Part shown: piece after piece, positions 41,592 to 50,147 of the stretch
How the letters are laid out: every line of letters begins with the position of its first letter
Numbering within the stretch: position 1 is the stretch's first letter
Source of the DNA: Antarcticirhabdus aurantiaca
GTDB taxonomy: Bacteria; Pseudomonadota; Alphaproteobacteria; Rhizobiales; Rhizobiaceae
Assembly: GCF_009765365.1 (NCBI RefSeq)
Contig: NZ_VTOM01000029.1
Coordinates: 1-64,000 of the forward strand
Length of the DNA stretch: 64,000 bases
Reading direction: 5' to 3'
Translations under genes and position numbers: made by a program
Notes under the pieces: model-generated
What the model was told of the DNA's origin: nothing
Seen by the model: only the letters and a program-made list of their open reading frames with translations
Database searches by the model: none

Positions 41592-42066
41592 TCCCGACGC
41601 CGTGATGCAGGATCAGCTTTCCGCCGTGCCAGCCAGCCAGCCCCGTGAACACGGCACCCAAGCCCGACAAGGCGAGGCCGAGCGGCAGGACCGCGTCCGG
41701 CTCGACCAGGCGCAGAACGAAGTTCATGCCGCAGATCGACAGGAACATCATCGCGGCGATGGCGTGCGTCCAGCTCGCCGCCCGCGCGCGGATGCCCGGC
41801 ACGAGCAGGAGCTCCGCCGTGCCCACCAGCCCCGCCGCGACGCCCGTCGCGAAGGCGAAGCCGATCGACCAGAGCCCGACGCGCGCCCAGAACGGGTCGG
41901 CGCTCCACCAGTAGAAGACGTCGGCACCCAGCGTCGCAATGGCGAGCGCGATCGGGAAGTGCACGGCCATGGCGTGGATCGGATGCCCGGCGATGGCGAC
42001 CGCGGAGCTGACGTCCTTCTCGGCGACCTTGCGGATCACGGGGTTCGAATCCGTCGGGCTCTTCAT
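41569..42066 (-). CDS. DUF2231 membrane protein
   Basis: A 165-residue inner-membrane protein with four helices. The family motif HPIHAMAVHFPIALAIATLG at about residues 28-47 carries the His residues typical of DUF2231, whose role may be heme or electron related. The others are VGLWSIGFAFATGVAAGLVG, IAAMMFLSICGMNFVLRLV and LALSGLGAVFTGLAGWHGGK. ATG 42066 is firm because AAGGAGA lies 8 bases upstream on the minus strand. It is divergent from coxB with essentially no gap. Confidence 0.85.
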   Translation of the reverse strand: MKSPTDSNPVIRKVAEKDVSSAVAIAGHPIHAMAVHFPIALAIATLGADVFYWWSADPFWARVGLWSIGFAFATGVAAGLVGTAELLLVPGIRARAASWTHAIAAMMFLSICGMNFVLRLVEPDAVLPLGLALSGLGAVFTGLAGWHGGKLILHHGVGIMVSDQE

Positions 42067-42771
42067 CGGTGCGTCTCCTTCGCCTCGGCCGGGCGCCGGG
42101 CCGCCCTCGTCGCCGCGATCGCATCTGGCGTTTCGGGTTGCGCCGGCAACCTGTCCGCGCTCGACCCGGCCGGGCCGAACGCCGCCTCCACCGCGCTGCT
42201 CTGGTGGGTCATGCTGGCCGGGTCGAGCGCGATCTTCCTGTTCGTATCCGCGCTTCTCGCGCTGGCTCTCCTCAAGCCCGGCCTCGGTGCAAACGTGCCG
42301 CCGAAGCGCTGGCTGGTCTGGGGCGGGCTCGCCTTTCCCGGCGTCGTCCTGTCCGCCCTCCTCGTCTTCGCCCTCGCGACCGGCGAGCGCCTGCTGCCCC
42401 ATCCCGGCACGCAGGCCTATACGGTCGAGGCGCTGCCCGAGCAGTGGCTCTGGCGCTTCCGCTATCCCGGCGGCGGGGAGAGCGTCGGCACCCTCCACAT
42501 CCCGGCCGGCCAACCGGTCGACGTGCGGGTGATCGGGACCGACGTCATCCATTCCTTCTGGGTGCCGCGGCTCGGCGGCAAGATCGACGCGATCCCCGGC
42601 CACGTGAACACGATCCGCCTCACCGCCGACCGGCCGGGCAGCTATGGGGGCGTCTGCTCCGAATTCTGCGGGACCGGCCACACCGGCATGATCTTCACCG
42701 CCCTCGCCCACGAGGCCGAGGGCTTCGAGGCCGCCCTCGCGGCCGTCCTGTCCGGGGAGGCGCCGCGATGA
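41983..42771 (+). CDS. coxB: Cytochrome c oxidase subunit II (start uncertain)
   Basis: Aa3-type oxidase subunit carrying the CuA centre. A lipoprotein-like signal (RRAALVAAIASGVSGC, lipobox Cys at 42139) precedes two membrane helices (LLWWVMLAGSSAIFLFVSAL; WLVWGGLAFPGVVLSALLVF) and the cupredoxin domain. That domain has LPEQWLWRFRYPGG, VIHSFWVPRLGGKIDAIPGH and the CuA ligands CSEFCGTGHTGM. No cytochrome c domain follows, so it is not caa3 type. In frame, the only ATG before the signal is 41983, which overlaps the divergent DUF2231 gene. A GTG at 42069 is in another frame and would need a one-base shift near 42080-42110. The start or sequence there is doubtful. Confidence 0.85.
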   Translation: MPGDGDRGADVLLGDLADHGVRIRRALHRCVSFASAGRRAALVAAIASGVSGCAGNLSALDPAGPNAASTALLWWVMLAGSSAIFLFVSALLALALLKPGLGANVPPKRWLVWGGLAFPGVVLSALLVFALATGERLLPHPGTQAYTVEALPEQWLWRFRYPGGGESVGTLHIPAGQPVDVRVIGTDVIHSFWVPRLGGKIDAIPGHVNTIRLTADRPGSYGGVCSEFCGTGHTGMIFTALAHEAEGFEAALAAVLSGEAPR

Positions 42772-45350
42772 GCCAGGTCGACCTGCCGCTCGTGCCGGGC
42801 GACGTCGCCGAGCCCGCCTCGGGCGACGCCGCGCTGCCGCCCAAGCTCACCGCCGCGCAGCGCGGCCTCGAGCGCATCTGGGCGACGCCGCCGGGTTGGG
42901 GGCGCCTGTCCTCGGTCAACCACACCGTTCTCGGCCGGCGCTTCATCGTCGCGGCCTTCGTGTTCTTCGCCATCGGCGGCGTGCTCGCCATGCTGATCCG
43001 CGCCCAGCTCGCCTCGCCGCGCAGCGCCTTCGTCGGCCCGGACGTCTACAACCAGATCTTCACCATGCACGGCACGGTGATGATGTTCCTGTTCGCCATC
43101 CCGATGTTCGAGGGACTGGCGATCTATCTCCTGCCCAAGATGCTGGGCGCGCGAGACTTCGCCTTTCCGCGCCTCACCGCCCTCGGCTTCTGGTGCTATC
43201 TCTTCGGCGGCTCGATCCTGATCGCGGCGCTCGTGATGGGGGTCGCGCCCGACAGCGGCTGGTTCATGTACACGCCCCTGTCCTCGAACGTGTATTCGCC
43301 GGGGATCAACGCCGACGTCTGGCTCCTCGGCGTCACCTTCGTCGAGATCTCGGCGGTCGCCGCCGCGGTGGAGCTCACCGTTTCCATCCTGAAGTTCCGC
43401 GCGCCGGGCATGACGCTCGCGAAGATGCCGCTCTTTGCCTGGTACATCCTCGTCACCGCCGGGATGATGCTGGTCGGCTTCCCGCCGCTGATCCTCGGCT
43501 CGATCCTCCTGGAGCTGGAACGGGCGGCGGACCTGCCCTTCTTCGACCCCACCCGCGGCGGCGATCCGCTCCTCTGGCAGCACCTCTTCTGGCTCTTCGG
43601 CCATCCGGAGGTCTACATCATCTTCCTGCCGGCGGCCGGCATCCTGACCACGATGATCCCAGTCCTCGCCCGCCGCGAGATCCTCGGCTACTCCTGGATC
43701 GTCGTCGCGATCACGGCGCTCGGCTTCCTGTCCTTCGGCCTCTGGGTCCACCACATGTTCACGGTGGGCATCCCCCACCTCGCCCAGAGCTTCTTCTCGG
43801 CCGCGAGCGTGCTCGTCGCGATTCCGACGGGCGTCCAGATCTTTCTCTGGCTCGGCACGCTGATGGCGGGACGCCCGCGCATGAGCGTGCCTATGCTCTT
43901 CGTCGTCGGCTTCTTCCTGATCTTCGTCTGCGGGGGCCTCACCGGCGTCATGCTCGCCATCGTGCCCTTCGACTGGCAGGCGCACGACACGCACTTCGTG
44001 GTCGCCCACCTCCACTACGTCCTCGTCGGCGGCTTCGTGTTTCCCATGCTCGCGGCCGCCTACTACTACCTGCCGCACGTCACCGGCCGCGAGCCGCTCT
44101 ACGGGGTGGGCAAGCTCGCCTTCTGGCTGATCTTTCTCGGCTTCAACGCGACCTTCCTCGTCATGCACCTCACTGGCCTTCTCGGCATGCCGCGCCGCTG
44201 GGCCGTCGTGCCGGAAGGCTACGGCTGGGACTGGCCGAACCTCGTCTCCTCGATCGGCGGCTTCGTGATGACGGCGGGCTTCGCGCTCTTTGCCGCCGAC
44301 GTCCTGTTCCAGATCCGCTTCGGCCGGCGCTCGAAGCCCGATCCCTGGGGCGCCGAGACGCTGGAATGGGCGACGGCGATCCCGCCGCGCCCCTACGCCT
44401 TCGCGGCCATTCCGGCCGTGTCGAGCCGCACCCCCTTGCGCGACCGTCCCGATCTCGGCGCGGCGCTTGAGCGAGGCGAGGGCTATCTCGCCGAGCCCCG
44501 CCACGGCTGGCAGGAAACCCTCGTCGTCGGCATCGCCGACGGGCGGCCCGAACACATCGCCGTCCTGCCGCGCCCGACCTTTCTGCCGCTCCTCACGGCG
44601 CTCGCCATCGGCGCCTTCGTCCTGTCGCTCCTGTTCAAGCTCTACTGGCTGTCACCCGTCGCCCTCCTTCTCGTCACCGGCCTTCTTCTCGCCTGGAGCG
44701 GGCAGGCCGGCCAGCGGCAGGACCACGGACCGCTCAGCGCCGGCATGGGCCTGGCCCTGCCGCTCCACGCCGAGGTCGAGCGGCCGGCCACGTGGTGGGG
44801 CATGCTGTTCCTGCTCGTCGCCGACGCGACGCTTTTCGCCTCGCTGATGTTCGGGGGGCTCTTTCTGTGGCTTGTCGCGCCGGGCTGGCCGGGACCGGCG
44901 CCGCTCGATCTGCCATGGACGCCGACGGTCGGCCTTCTCGTCTCGGCCCTCGCCGCGGCCCTTCTCGGCCGCGCCGCCCTGATCGCGGTGCCCCGGAGCA
45001 CGCGCCTCGCGGCAGCCCTCCTCGTCGCCGCCGCCCTCGCCCACGCCCTCGCCGCGGGCTGCGCGATCCTGATCGCCGCGACCGCCGTGCCCACGCCGAC
45101 GCTTCACGCGCACATGGCGGTGAGCGTCGCGGTTCTCGGCTACGTGGCGCTTCACGGAGCGATCGGGGCGGTGCTTGCCGGCCTCGGCGCCTGGCGCTGC
45201 CTCGCCGGCTACGTGTCGGCGAAGCGCTCGGCGGATCTGCGGACCGGCGCGCTGTGGCACGGCTACACGGCGGCCGCGACCCTCCTGGCTCTCGGCTTCC
45301 TTGTCGGCCTCGGGCGTCTGGCGCCGCTCCGGGAGCTCGCGGTCCCATGA
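42768..45350 (+). CDS. Fused cytochrome c oxidase subunits I and III
   Basis: An 860-residue membrane protein: subunit I (to about residue 560), a linker, then a subunit III-like part (about 660-860). Heme-copper ligands are visible: FTMHGTVMMFLFAIP (heme a His), GHPEVYIIFLP with CuB His279 and the cross-linked Tyr283, WVHHMFTVG (two CuB His), and THFVVAHLHYVLVGG (heme a3 and a His). Glu281 in HPEVY marks an A1-type proton channel. The III part shows HAEVERPATWWGMLFLLVAD. ATG 42768 follows GGGGAGG and overlaps the coxB stop by 4 bases. Confidence 0.95.
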   Translation: MSQVDLPLVPGDVAEPASGDAALPPKLTAAQRGLERIWATPPGWGRLSSVNHTVLGRRFIVAAFVFFAIGGVLAMLIRAQLASPRSAFVGPDVYNQIFTMHGTVMMFLFAIPMFEGLAIYLLPKMLGARDFAFPRLTALGFWCYLFGGSILIAALVMGVAPDSGWFMYTPLSSNVYSPGINADVWLLGVTFVEISAVAAAVELTVSILKFRAPGMTLAKMPLFAWYILVTAGMMLVGFPPLILGSILLELERAADLPFFDPTRGGDPLLWQHLFWLFGHPEVYIIFLPAAGILTTMIPVLARREILGYSWIVVAITALGFLSFGLWVHHMFTVGIPHLAQSFFSAASVLVAIPTGVQIFLWLGTLMAGRPRMSVPMLFVVGFFLIFVCGGLTGVMLAIVPFDWQAHDTHFVVAHLHYVLVGGFVFPMLAAAYYYLPHVTGREPLYGVGKLAFWLIFLGFNATFLVMHLTGLLGMPRRWAVVPEGYGWDWPNLVSSIGGFVMTAGFALFAADVLFQIRFGRRSKPDPWGAETLEWATAIPPRPYAFAAIPAVSSRTPLRDRPDLGAALERGEGYLAEPRHGWQETLVVGIADGRPEHIAVLPRPTFLPLLTALAIGAFVLSLLFKLYWLSPVALLLVTGLLLAWSGQAGQRQDHGPLSAGMGLALPLHAEVERPATWWGMLFLLVADATLFASLMFGGLFLWLVAPGWPGPAPLDLPWTPTVGLLVSALAAALLGRAALIAVPRSTRLAAALLVAAALAHALAAGCAILIAATAVPTPTLHAHMAVSVAVLGYVALHGAIGAVLAGLGAWRCLAGYVSAKRSADLRTGALWHGYTAAATLLALGFLVGLGRLAPLRELAVP

Positions 45351-45703
45351 TCGGCCAGCGCTCCGCCGCCAATCTCCTGCTTCTGACGGCCGGGCTCGTG
45401 ATCTGGAGCTCCGCCTTCGTCACGCTCTACGCGGCGCTCTCGATCGGCTGCGCGTTCGGCTGGGAGGCCGTTCAGGTCGGACCGGTCAGCCTCCAGCGCC
45501 TCGTGCTCGTCGGCCTGTGGCTCGCCCACCTCGCGCTGATCGCCGGCCTCGTCCTCTGGATGCGGGGACGGGCCAGGCGGGCATCGGCCGGCGACGGACT
45601 CGCCGGCTTCTTCGGCCGGACCAGCCTTTGGGCGAGCCTCGTCGCCCTCGCCGCGACCCTCGTCAACTACGCCCCGATCCTCGGCCTGTCCGCCTGCCTG
45701 TGA
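45347..45703 (+). CDS. Small membrane protein of the oxidase operon
   Basis: A 118-residue protein with three hydrophobic segments: NLLLLTAGLVIWSSAFVTLY, LVLVGLWLAHLALIAGLVLW and SLWASLVALAATLVNYAPIL. Its ATG overlaps the subunit I/III stop by 4 bases, so it is made with the oxidase. It could be an assembly factor or a subunit IV-like piece, but I do not recognise the family. It is followed by a strong bidirectional hairpin. Confidence 0.75.
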   Translation: MIGQRSAANLLLLTAGLVIWSSAFVTLYAALSIGCAFGWEAVQVGPVSLQRLVLVGLWLAHLALIAGLVLWMRGRARRASAGDGLAGFFGRTSLWASLVALAATLVNYAPILGLSACL

Positions 45704-45743
45704 GCGTGACCGCCGCATACGGGCTCGATCGGTGCCCCTTGTC

Positions 45744-45770
45744 CGGGAGGGCTCGCGACGAGCCCTCCCG
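45744..45770. terminator. Bidirectional terminator hairpin
   Basis: CGGGAGGGCTCG (45744-45755) pairs with CGAGCCCTCCCG (45759-45770), a perfect 12-bp stem with loop CGA, between the convergent oxidase operon and the DUF1236 gene. The T-tracts are weak, but placement and stability suit a two-way terminator. Confidence 0.7.
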
Positions 45771-45785
45771 CGCCTCGGTGAGGGA

Positions 45786-46103
45786 TTACTCCACCACCTC
45801 GATGACGGTGCGGGTCTCGGGGTTGATCACGACGCGCTTGTTGTTGACCACCGCGTAGCCGAAGCCGGCATTGTCGGGGATCGGCGTGATGGTGACCGTC
45901 TCGGGCAGGGCCTCGCCCACCACGACGTCGCCGTCGACCGTGACGGAGGTCGCCTCCTGGCCGGTGACGTAGGTGCGCACCTCGGCCGGAACGGTGGTCG
46001 TCGTGGTCTGAGTGGTGACGGTCTGGGTGGTCCCGGTCTGGGCCATGGCCGGCGCACCGAGAGCGACGAGAACGACCGACGCGAACAGGATAGTTGTCTT
46101 CAT
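45786..46103 (-). CDS. DUF1236 family secreted protein
   Basis: A 105-residue protein. The signal peptide is LFASVVLVALGAPAMAQ. A Thr-rich linker (TTQTVTTQTTTTTV) follows, then PAEVRTYVTGQEATSVTVDG and the DUF1236 core GFGYAVVNNKRVVINPETRT with VIEVVE. These small periplasmic proteins are common in Hyphomicrobiales and have no known function. It stands alone, with a terminator hairpin shared with the oxidase operon and a 400-base upstream region. Confidence 0.88.
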   Translation of the reverse strand: MKTTILFASVVLVALGAPAMAQTGTTQTVTTQTTTTTVPAEVRTYVTGQEATSVTVDGDVVVGEALPETVTITPIPDNAGFGYAVVNNKRVVINPETRTVIEVVE

Positions 46104-46517
46104 GATGGTTCACTCACCTTGGATGTCCCTTCCATGCGAGTGGCCCCGAAACGTGCGTCATCGAAAAGAGTTGCCAAGCGCCTCGCAACGCGCAACCAAC
46201 CGCACCTTTTCCTCGAACAACCGGAACGATCATCAACCTTCGAATGTGCGCGAATATTGGTTGATGGCTGGTTACATACTCCGCGGTTCTGGGAACCTGA
46301 CGCTTTGATTCAGATTGAAGGCTGGAACGGAAAGCGCCTGTACCATCGAACACCTGGTCGAAACGGTGAACGGCGGGGCGACAGTTTCAACGCGCGCGTC
46401 TATCGAGGAAGAGAGCGCCCGCACGAGGCGCAGCGTTCCGGGCGCGGCATAGCAGAGCTTGCCCCCGCCCTTGGCGTCGGGACGCACGGCACCCCCCTTT
46501 GGCAGGGAGCGAGGCAG
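46104..46517. other. Intergenic, no supported gene
   Basis: About 410 bases of less GC-rich sequence (AT-rich around 46250-46310) between the DUF1236 gene and a small membrane-protein gene on the opposite strand. It probably holds both promoters. I see no coding frame with recognisable content. Confidence 0.5.
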
Positions 46518-46733
46518 ATGCGGGGCGAACGGATCGCGCAGTTCTACAAGATCGGCTTCGCGACCGTCGGCGGGTCGGCCTTTGCCTTGTCCTGGGCCTA
46601 CGCGATCCAGGATCATGGATGGGCGGCGGGCCTGACCCTCGGTTGGATTCCGGCCCTCGTCATCGGCATGTTCGCCGGAGCACTCTGGCCTTTGAGCCTC
46701 GCCGTCATGGTCGCCATCGGCCTGGCCGCCTGA
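46518..46733 (+). CDS. Small two-helix membrane protein
   Basis: A 71-residue protein. After a short basic start (MRGERIAQFYKIG) come two hydrophobic stretches: FATVGGSAFALSWAYAIQ and ALVIGMFAGALWPLSLAVMV with AIGLAA at the end. It has a ribosome site (GGGAGCGAGG) 6 bases before the ATG. No family is recognised. Small membrane proteins of this shape are often stress-linked, but nothing here shows that. Confidence 0.6.
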   Translation: MRGERIAQFYKIGFATVGGSAFALSWAYAIQDHGWAAGLTLGWIPALVIGMFAGALWPLSLAVMVAIGLAA

Positions 46734-46839
46734 AGGCGGCGCGCATCCGCCCGGTGCGGCGGATTCATGGCCTGGAACAAGTCAGGCAGGTGGACGTTCT
46801 CGAACCGCCTGCAACATCGACAACGGACCTTCTGGCGCG

Positions 46840-46986
46840 ATGGCCGACGACCGCCCCTTCATTGCCGTCTGCTTCGGTGGCGCAATGATCGTTCTCATGG
46901 CACTCGTCGGCGCGTCCGTGATCGCGCCGCCGCTCGACCTCCCCGTCACCTCCTCCTCCGAAAACCCGGGCCGCCCAGTCTTCTGA
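46840..46986 (+). CDS. Possible 48-residue single-helix membrane protein
   Basis: The frame reads MADDRPFIAVCFGGAMIVLM, then ALVGASVIAPPLDLPV, and ends NPGRPVF: an acidic start, one membrane helix and a short polar tail. The ribosome site is weak. The coherent helix is the only support. Confidence 0.35.
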   Translation: MADDRPFIAVCFGGAMIVLMALVGASVIAPPLDLPVTSSSENPGRPVF

Positions 46987-47404
46987 CCGATCGTCGCGCG
47001 CCGCGCCGCGGCGCGCCGGCCGGGGTTGCGAGCGGACCCGCTCGCCGCCGGCAATCCGGTCGGTACTTTTCCAGCCTCGCCGCTGAGGCGACGACCAGGC
47101 GATGGCACGGTCTCGCTGGTGATGCGCGCCTGAGCCAACCACCTCGGCGCGGCGGCAAAGGGCCCGGCTGAGGACTTCGCGTCCCTCCGAGTTGCGCGGC
47201 AGGCTCGATTGAGCCCGGCCTGCCCTTCGCGGAACTCAACCTCGACAGCAATCCAACAATAGCCCGTCCGCGTTTCTAATTTTGTATATAGATTTGGTAG
47301 ATTATTGTTTGGGAGCGGGCGAGCTGCTGGCTAGGCTCATGGGCATGGAAGGAGCGGCCGCGCTGCGGTGACGGCCTCCGCCATCCCGAGCCGAAGGACG
47401 CCGC
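46987..47404. other. Intergenic with AT-rich promoter region of organosulfur operon
   Basis: No gene is supported. Bases 47270-47315 are strikingly AT-rich (TAATTTTGTATATAG and ATTATTG) for this genome and lie about 100 bases before the sulfonate-type transporter genes, so they likely include their promoter and activator site. Confidence 0.5.
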
Positions 47405-48258
47405 ATGACCCTGCACCGGATCGACCATCCCGCCGCCCTCGACCGACGATCGCCCGCAGCTCCCTTTCGGATCGCCGTGGATCCGCGGCTTCGCCGCCTC
47501 GCCGAGACCATCCTCGCCCGCTACGGCCTTCTCGTCGGCTTCCTCGTCGCCTGGCAGGTGTCGAGCCGCACGGGCCTCCTCAACCCGGCCGTCTTCCCGC
47601 CCCTCGACACGATCGCCGCCGCGCTCTGGCAGGGCCTCGTCGGCGGCGCGCTCCTCGACGACATCGCCATCAGCTGCAGCGCTCCGGCATCGCCTTCGCC
47701 GGCGCGGTCGTCGTCGCGATCCCGCTCGGGCTCCTCATGGGTCACGTGCGGGCGGTGAACACCGCGCTCGACCCGATCCTCCAGCTCTTCCGCCAGACCT
47801 CGGCCCTCGCGCTCTATCCGGTCTTCATCCTGATCCTCGGGCTCGGCGAAGCGTCCAAGGTCTTCGTGATCTTCTGGGCGACGCTGTTTCCGCTGCTGCT
47901 CAGCACCATCGGGGGCGTGCGCGAGGTCGACCCGAAGCTCGTCGAGATGGCGCGCACCTACGGTGCCTCGCGCCTCACCGTGTTCCGCCGCGTGGTGCTG
48001 CCGGGCGCCGTGCCGGCGATCTTCGTGGGCCTGCGCCTCAGCGCGACGACCGCGCTGCTGCTCCTGATCGCCGCCGAGATGATCGGCGCCAACAAGGGCA
48101 TCGGCTTCCAGGTCATGAACGCCCAGTACAACTTCCAGATCCCGCTGATGTTCGCGGCCATCGCGCTTCTCGCCATTCTCGGCCTCACCGCGAACGCCGT
48201 GCTCGTGCGCCTGCAGCGCCGGCTCTGCCGCTGGAACGGCCCGAACGCCGCCGTCTGA
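47405..48258 (+). pseudogene. Sulfonate-type ABC permease (SsuC/TauC), frameshifted
   Basis: The protein is split over two frames. Frame 2 from ATG 47405 gives the N-terminal 90 residues (LLVGFLVAWQVSSRTGLLNP, VFPPLDTIAAALWQGL). At 47674-47675 the sequence AGCTGCAGCGC lacks one C relative to the expected AGC-CTG-CAG, and the rest continues in frame 1 (QRSGIAFAGAVVVAIPLGLL, coupling-loop region VDPKLVEMARTYGASRLTVF, IGANKGIGFQVMNAQ). Restoring one base yields a normal SsuC-like permease of about 284 residues. The neighbouring partner genes are intact, so a sequencing error is as likely as a real lesion. Confidence 0.85.
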
Positions 48259-48301
48259 CCTCCCTTTTTCTCATCCCTCCTCCCGATCAAAGGATCTTCC
48301 C

Positions 48302-49309
48302 ATGACCATCCTCTCGCAGGCTCGCGGACTCGCGCGGGCGACGCTCGGCGGCCTCGTTCTCGGACTCCTCGCCGCCGGCCCGGCTGGCGCGCAGACGCCC
48401 GAGCCCGTCACGCTGCGCTTCCTCGCCAGCCATGGCAGCGTCAGTCCGCACGAGCTGGCATTCGAGCTCGGCTACTTCGACGGCCTCGGCATCACGCTGG
48501 AGAACGTCGGCTACGCCAAGGGCGGGCCGGAATCGCTCTTCGGCCTCGCCTCCGGCAGCGTCGACATCGGCTCGGCGGCCACCGCCGCCGTGATCAACTC
48601 GATCACCGGCGGAAACGACTTCGTCGCGGCCTATCCGACCAACGGCATCAACGACGGCGTCCAAAGCGTCTTCTACGTTCTCGACGACAGCCCGATCCGC
48701 TCCATCGCCGATCTGCCGGGCAAGACGATCGCGGTGAACACGCTCGGCGCCCATCTCGACTATACCGTGCGCGAAGCGCTGCACGGCGCCGGGCTGCCGG
48801 CGAACGCCGCCAACCTCGTGACGGTGCCGGGCCCGCAGCTGGAGCAGGTCCTGCGCTCGGGCCAGGTGGACGTCGCGGCCATCGGCTACTGGCAGACGAC
48901 CTTCGGCGGCGTCCTCCTCGAGCACGGCGGCGTGCGCCCGATCTTCGACGACACCGACGTCCTCGGCGAGATCGCCGGCGGCTTCGCGGTGCTGCGCCGC
49001 GATTTCGTCGAGGCTCATCCGAAGGCCGCGCGCGACTTCGTCGAGCAGTCCGCCCGCGCCGCCGACTGGTCGCGCGAGCACCCGGAGGAAGCGCGCGAGG
49101 TGCTCGCTCGCATCTTCGAGGAGCGCGGCGAGAACGCCGAGATCGCCCGCTACTGGAAGGGCTTCGGCCTGCGCGAGGGCGGCCGGGCGACGGAGCGCGA
49201 CCTGTCCTTCTGGATCGAGGTGCTGGAGCGCGAGGGCAGCCTGCCGCAGGGCAAGTTCAAGGCCGCCGACCTCCTGTTCCAGCCCGACGCCGCGAAGGCG
49301 ACGAACTGA
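48302..49309 (+). CDS. Sulfonate/nitrate-type ABC substrate-binding protein (SsuA/TauA family)
   Basis: A 335-residue periplasmic protein of the NMT1/SsuA fold. The signal peptide is GGLVLGLLAAGPAGAQ. The mature part has VTLRFLASHGSVSPHELAFE, ITLENVGYAKGGPESLFGLA with SGSVDIGSAATAAVINSITG, and IADLPGKTIAVNTLGAHLDY. These are typical of aliphatic sulfonate or related anionic ligands. It is followed, with a 1-base overlap, by the ATPase gene. Confidence 0.92.
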   Translation: MTILSQARGLARATLGGLVLGLLAAGPAGAQTPEPVTLRFLASHGSVSPHELAFELGYFDGLGITLENVGYAKGGPESLFGLASGSVDIGSAATAAVINSITGGNDFVAAYPTNGINDGVQSVFYVLDDSPIRSIADLPGKTIAVNTLGAHLDYTVREALHGAGLPANAANLVTVPGPQLEQVLRSGQVDVAAIGYWQTTFGGVLLEHGGVRPIFDDTDVLGEIAGGFAVLRRDFVEAHPKAARDFVEQSARAADWSREHPEEAREVLARIFEERGENAEIARYWKGFGLREGGRATERDLSFWIEVLEREGSLPQGKFKAADLLFQPDAAKATN

Positions 49310-50094
49310 TGAGCCGCGCAGCCATGGCCACGACCTCGCGGGCCGGTCGCGGAGAGGTGACGATCCGCGACCTGTCGAAGTCCTATCCCCTCAACGGCCG
49401 GCCGCTGTCGGTCCTGCGCAGGCTGAGCTTCGAGATCCGCTCGGGCGAATGCCTCGCGGTGGTCGGCGCCAGCGGCTCGGGCAAGACGACGCTGCTGCGC
49501 ATCCTGGCCGGCCTCGAAGCCGCCGATGCCGGCGTCGTGACGATCGGCGACAGGCCGCTCAGCGGCGTCGGCGCCGAGCGCGCGGTGATCTTCCAGGAGC
49601 CGCGCCTCCTGCCCTGGCAGACGGTGCTCGGCAACGTGGCCTTCGGCCTCGAAGTGCGCGGCACCCCGCGCGCGCAGGCCGAGGCGCGGGCGCGGGACAC
49701 CATCCGCCTCGTCGGTCTCGACGACTTCGCCGAGGCCTATCCCCGCCAGCTCTCCGGCGGCATGGCGCAGCGCATCGGCATCGCCCGGGCGCTCACCGTC
49801 CAGCCGGAGATCCTCCTCCTCGACGAGCCCTTCGGCGCGCTCGACGCCATGACCAAGATCACCATGCAGGAGGAACTCGCGCGCATCTGGCGCGAGGAGA
49901 ACGTCACCATGGTACTCGTCACCCACGACCTCGAGGAAGCGGTGTTTCTCGCCGACCGGGTGCTCATCCTGCCCAAGGACAAGGAGCGCGGCGCCCGCAT
50001 CCTCGACGTCGACCTGCCGCGCCCGCGCGAGCGCGGCGATCCCCGCTTCGTGCGCCTGCGCGGCGAGCTGATGGCCGAGTTCGGCCTCCACTGA
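49309..50094 (+). CDS. Sulfonate/nitrate-type ABC ATP-binding protein (SsuB/TauB family)
   Basis: A 261-residue ATPase. Walker A is GASGSGKTT, the Q-loop VIFQEPRLLPWQTVLGNVAF, the signature LSGGMAQRIGIARAL, Walker B ILLLDEPFGALDA and the switch MVLVTHDLEEAVFLADRV. The LLPW motif after the Q-loop is common in sulfonate and nitrate ATPases. It completes the importer with the upstream permease and binding protein. Two organosulfur oxygenase genes follow. Confidence 0.93.
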   Translation: MSRAAMATTSRAGRGEVTIRDLSKSYPLNGRPLSVLRRLSFEIRSGECLAVVGASGSGKTTLLRILAGLEAADAGVVTIGDRPLSGVGAERAVIFQEPRLLPWQTVLGNVAFGLEVRGTPRAQAEARARDTIRLVGLDDFAEAYPRQLSGGMAQRIGIARALTVQPEILLLDEPFGALDAMTKITMQEELARIWREENVTMVLVTHDLEEAVFLADRVLILPKDKERGARILDVDLPRPRERGDPRFVRLRGELMAEFGLH

Positions 50095-50147
50095 CGCTCG
50101 GGGTTCTCGCCCCTCATCTCCCCCAGATCCAAAACGAGGACGATCCC

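Noticed and set aside
42642-44555. A 637-codon minus-strand open frame opposite the oxidase gene
   Set aside because: It is charged and repetitive with no domain; the plus strand holds all heme-copper ligands.
45327-45703. The 118-residue protein after the oxidase as a classical subunit IV
   Set aside because: It has three hydrophobic segments but no recognisable subunit IV (CtaF) motif, so it is left as an unknown membrane protein.
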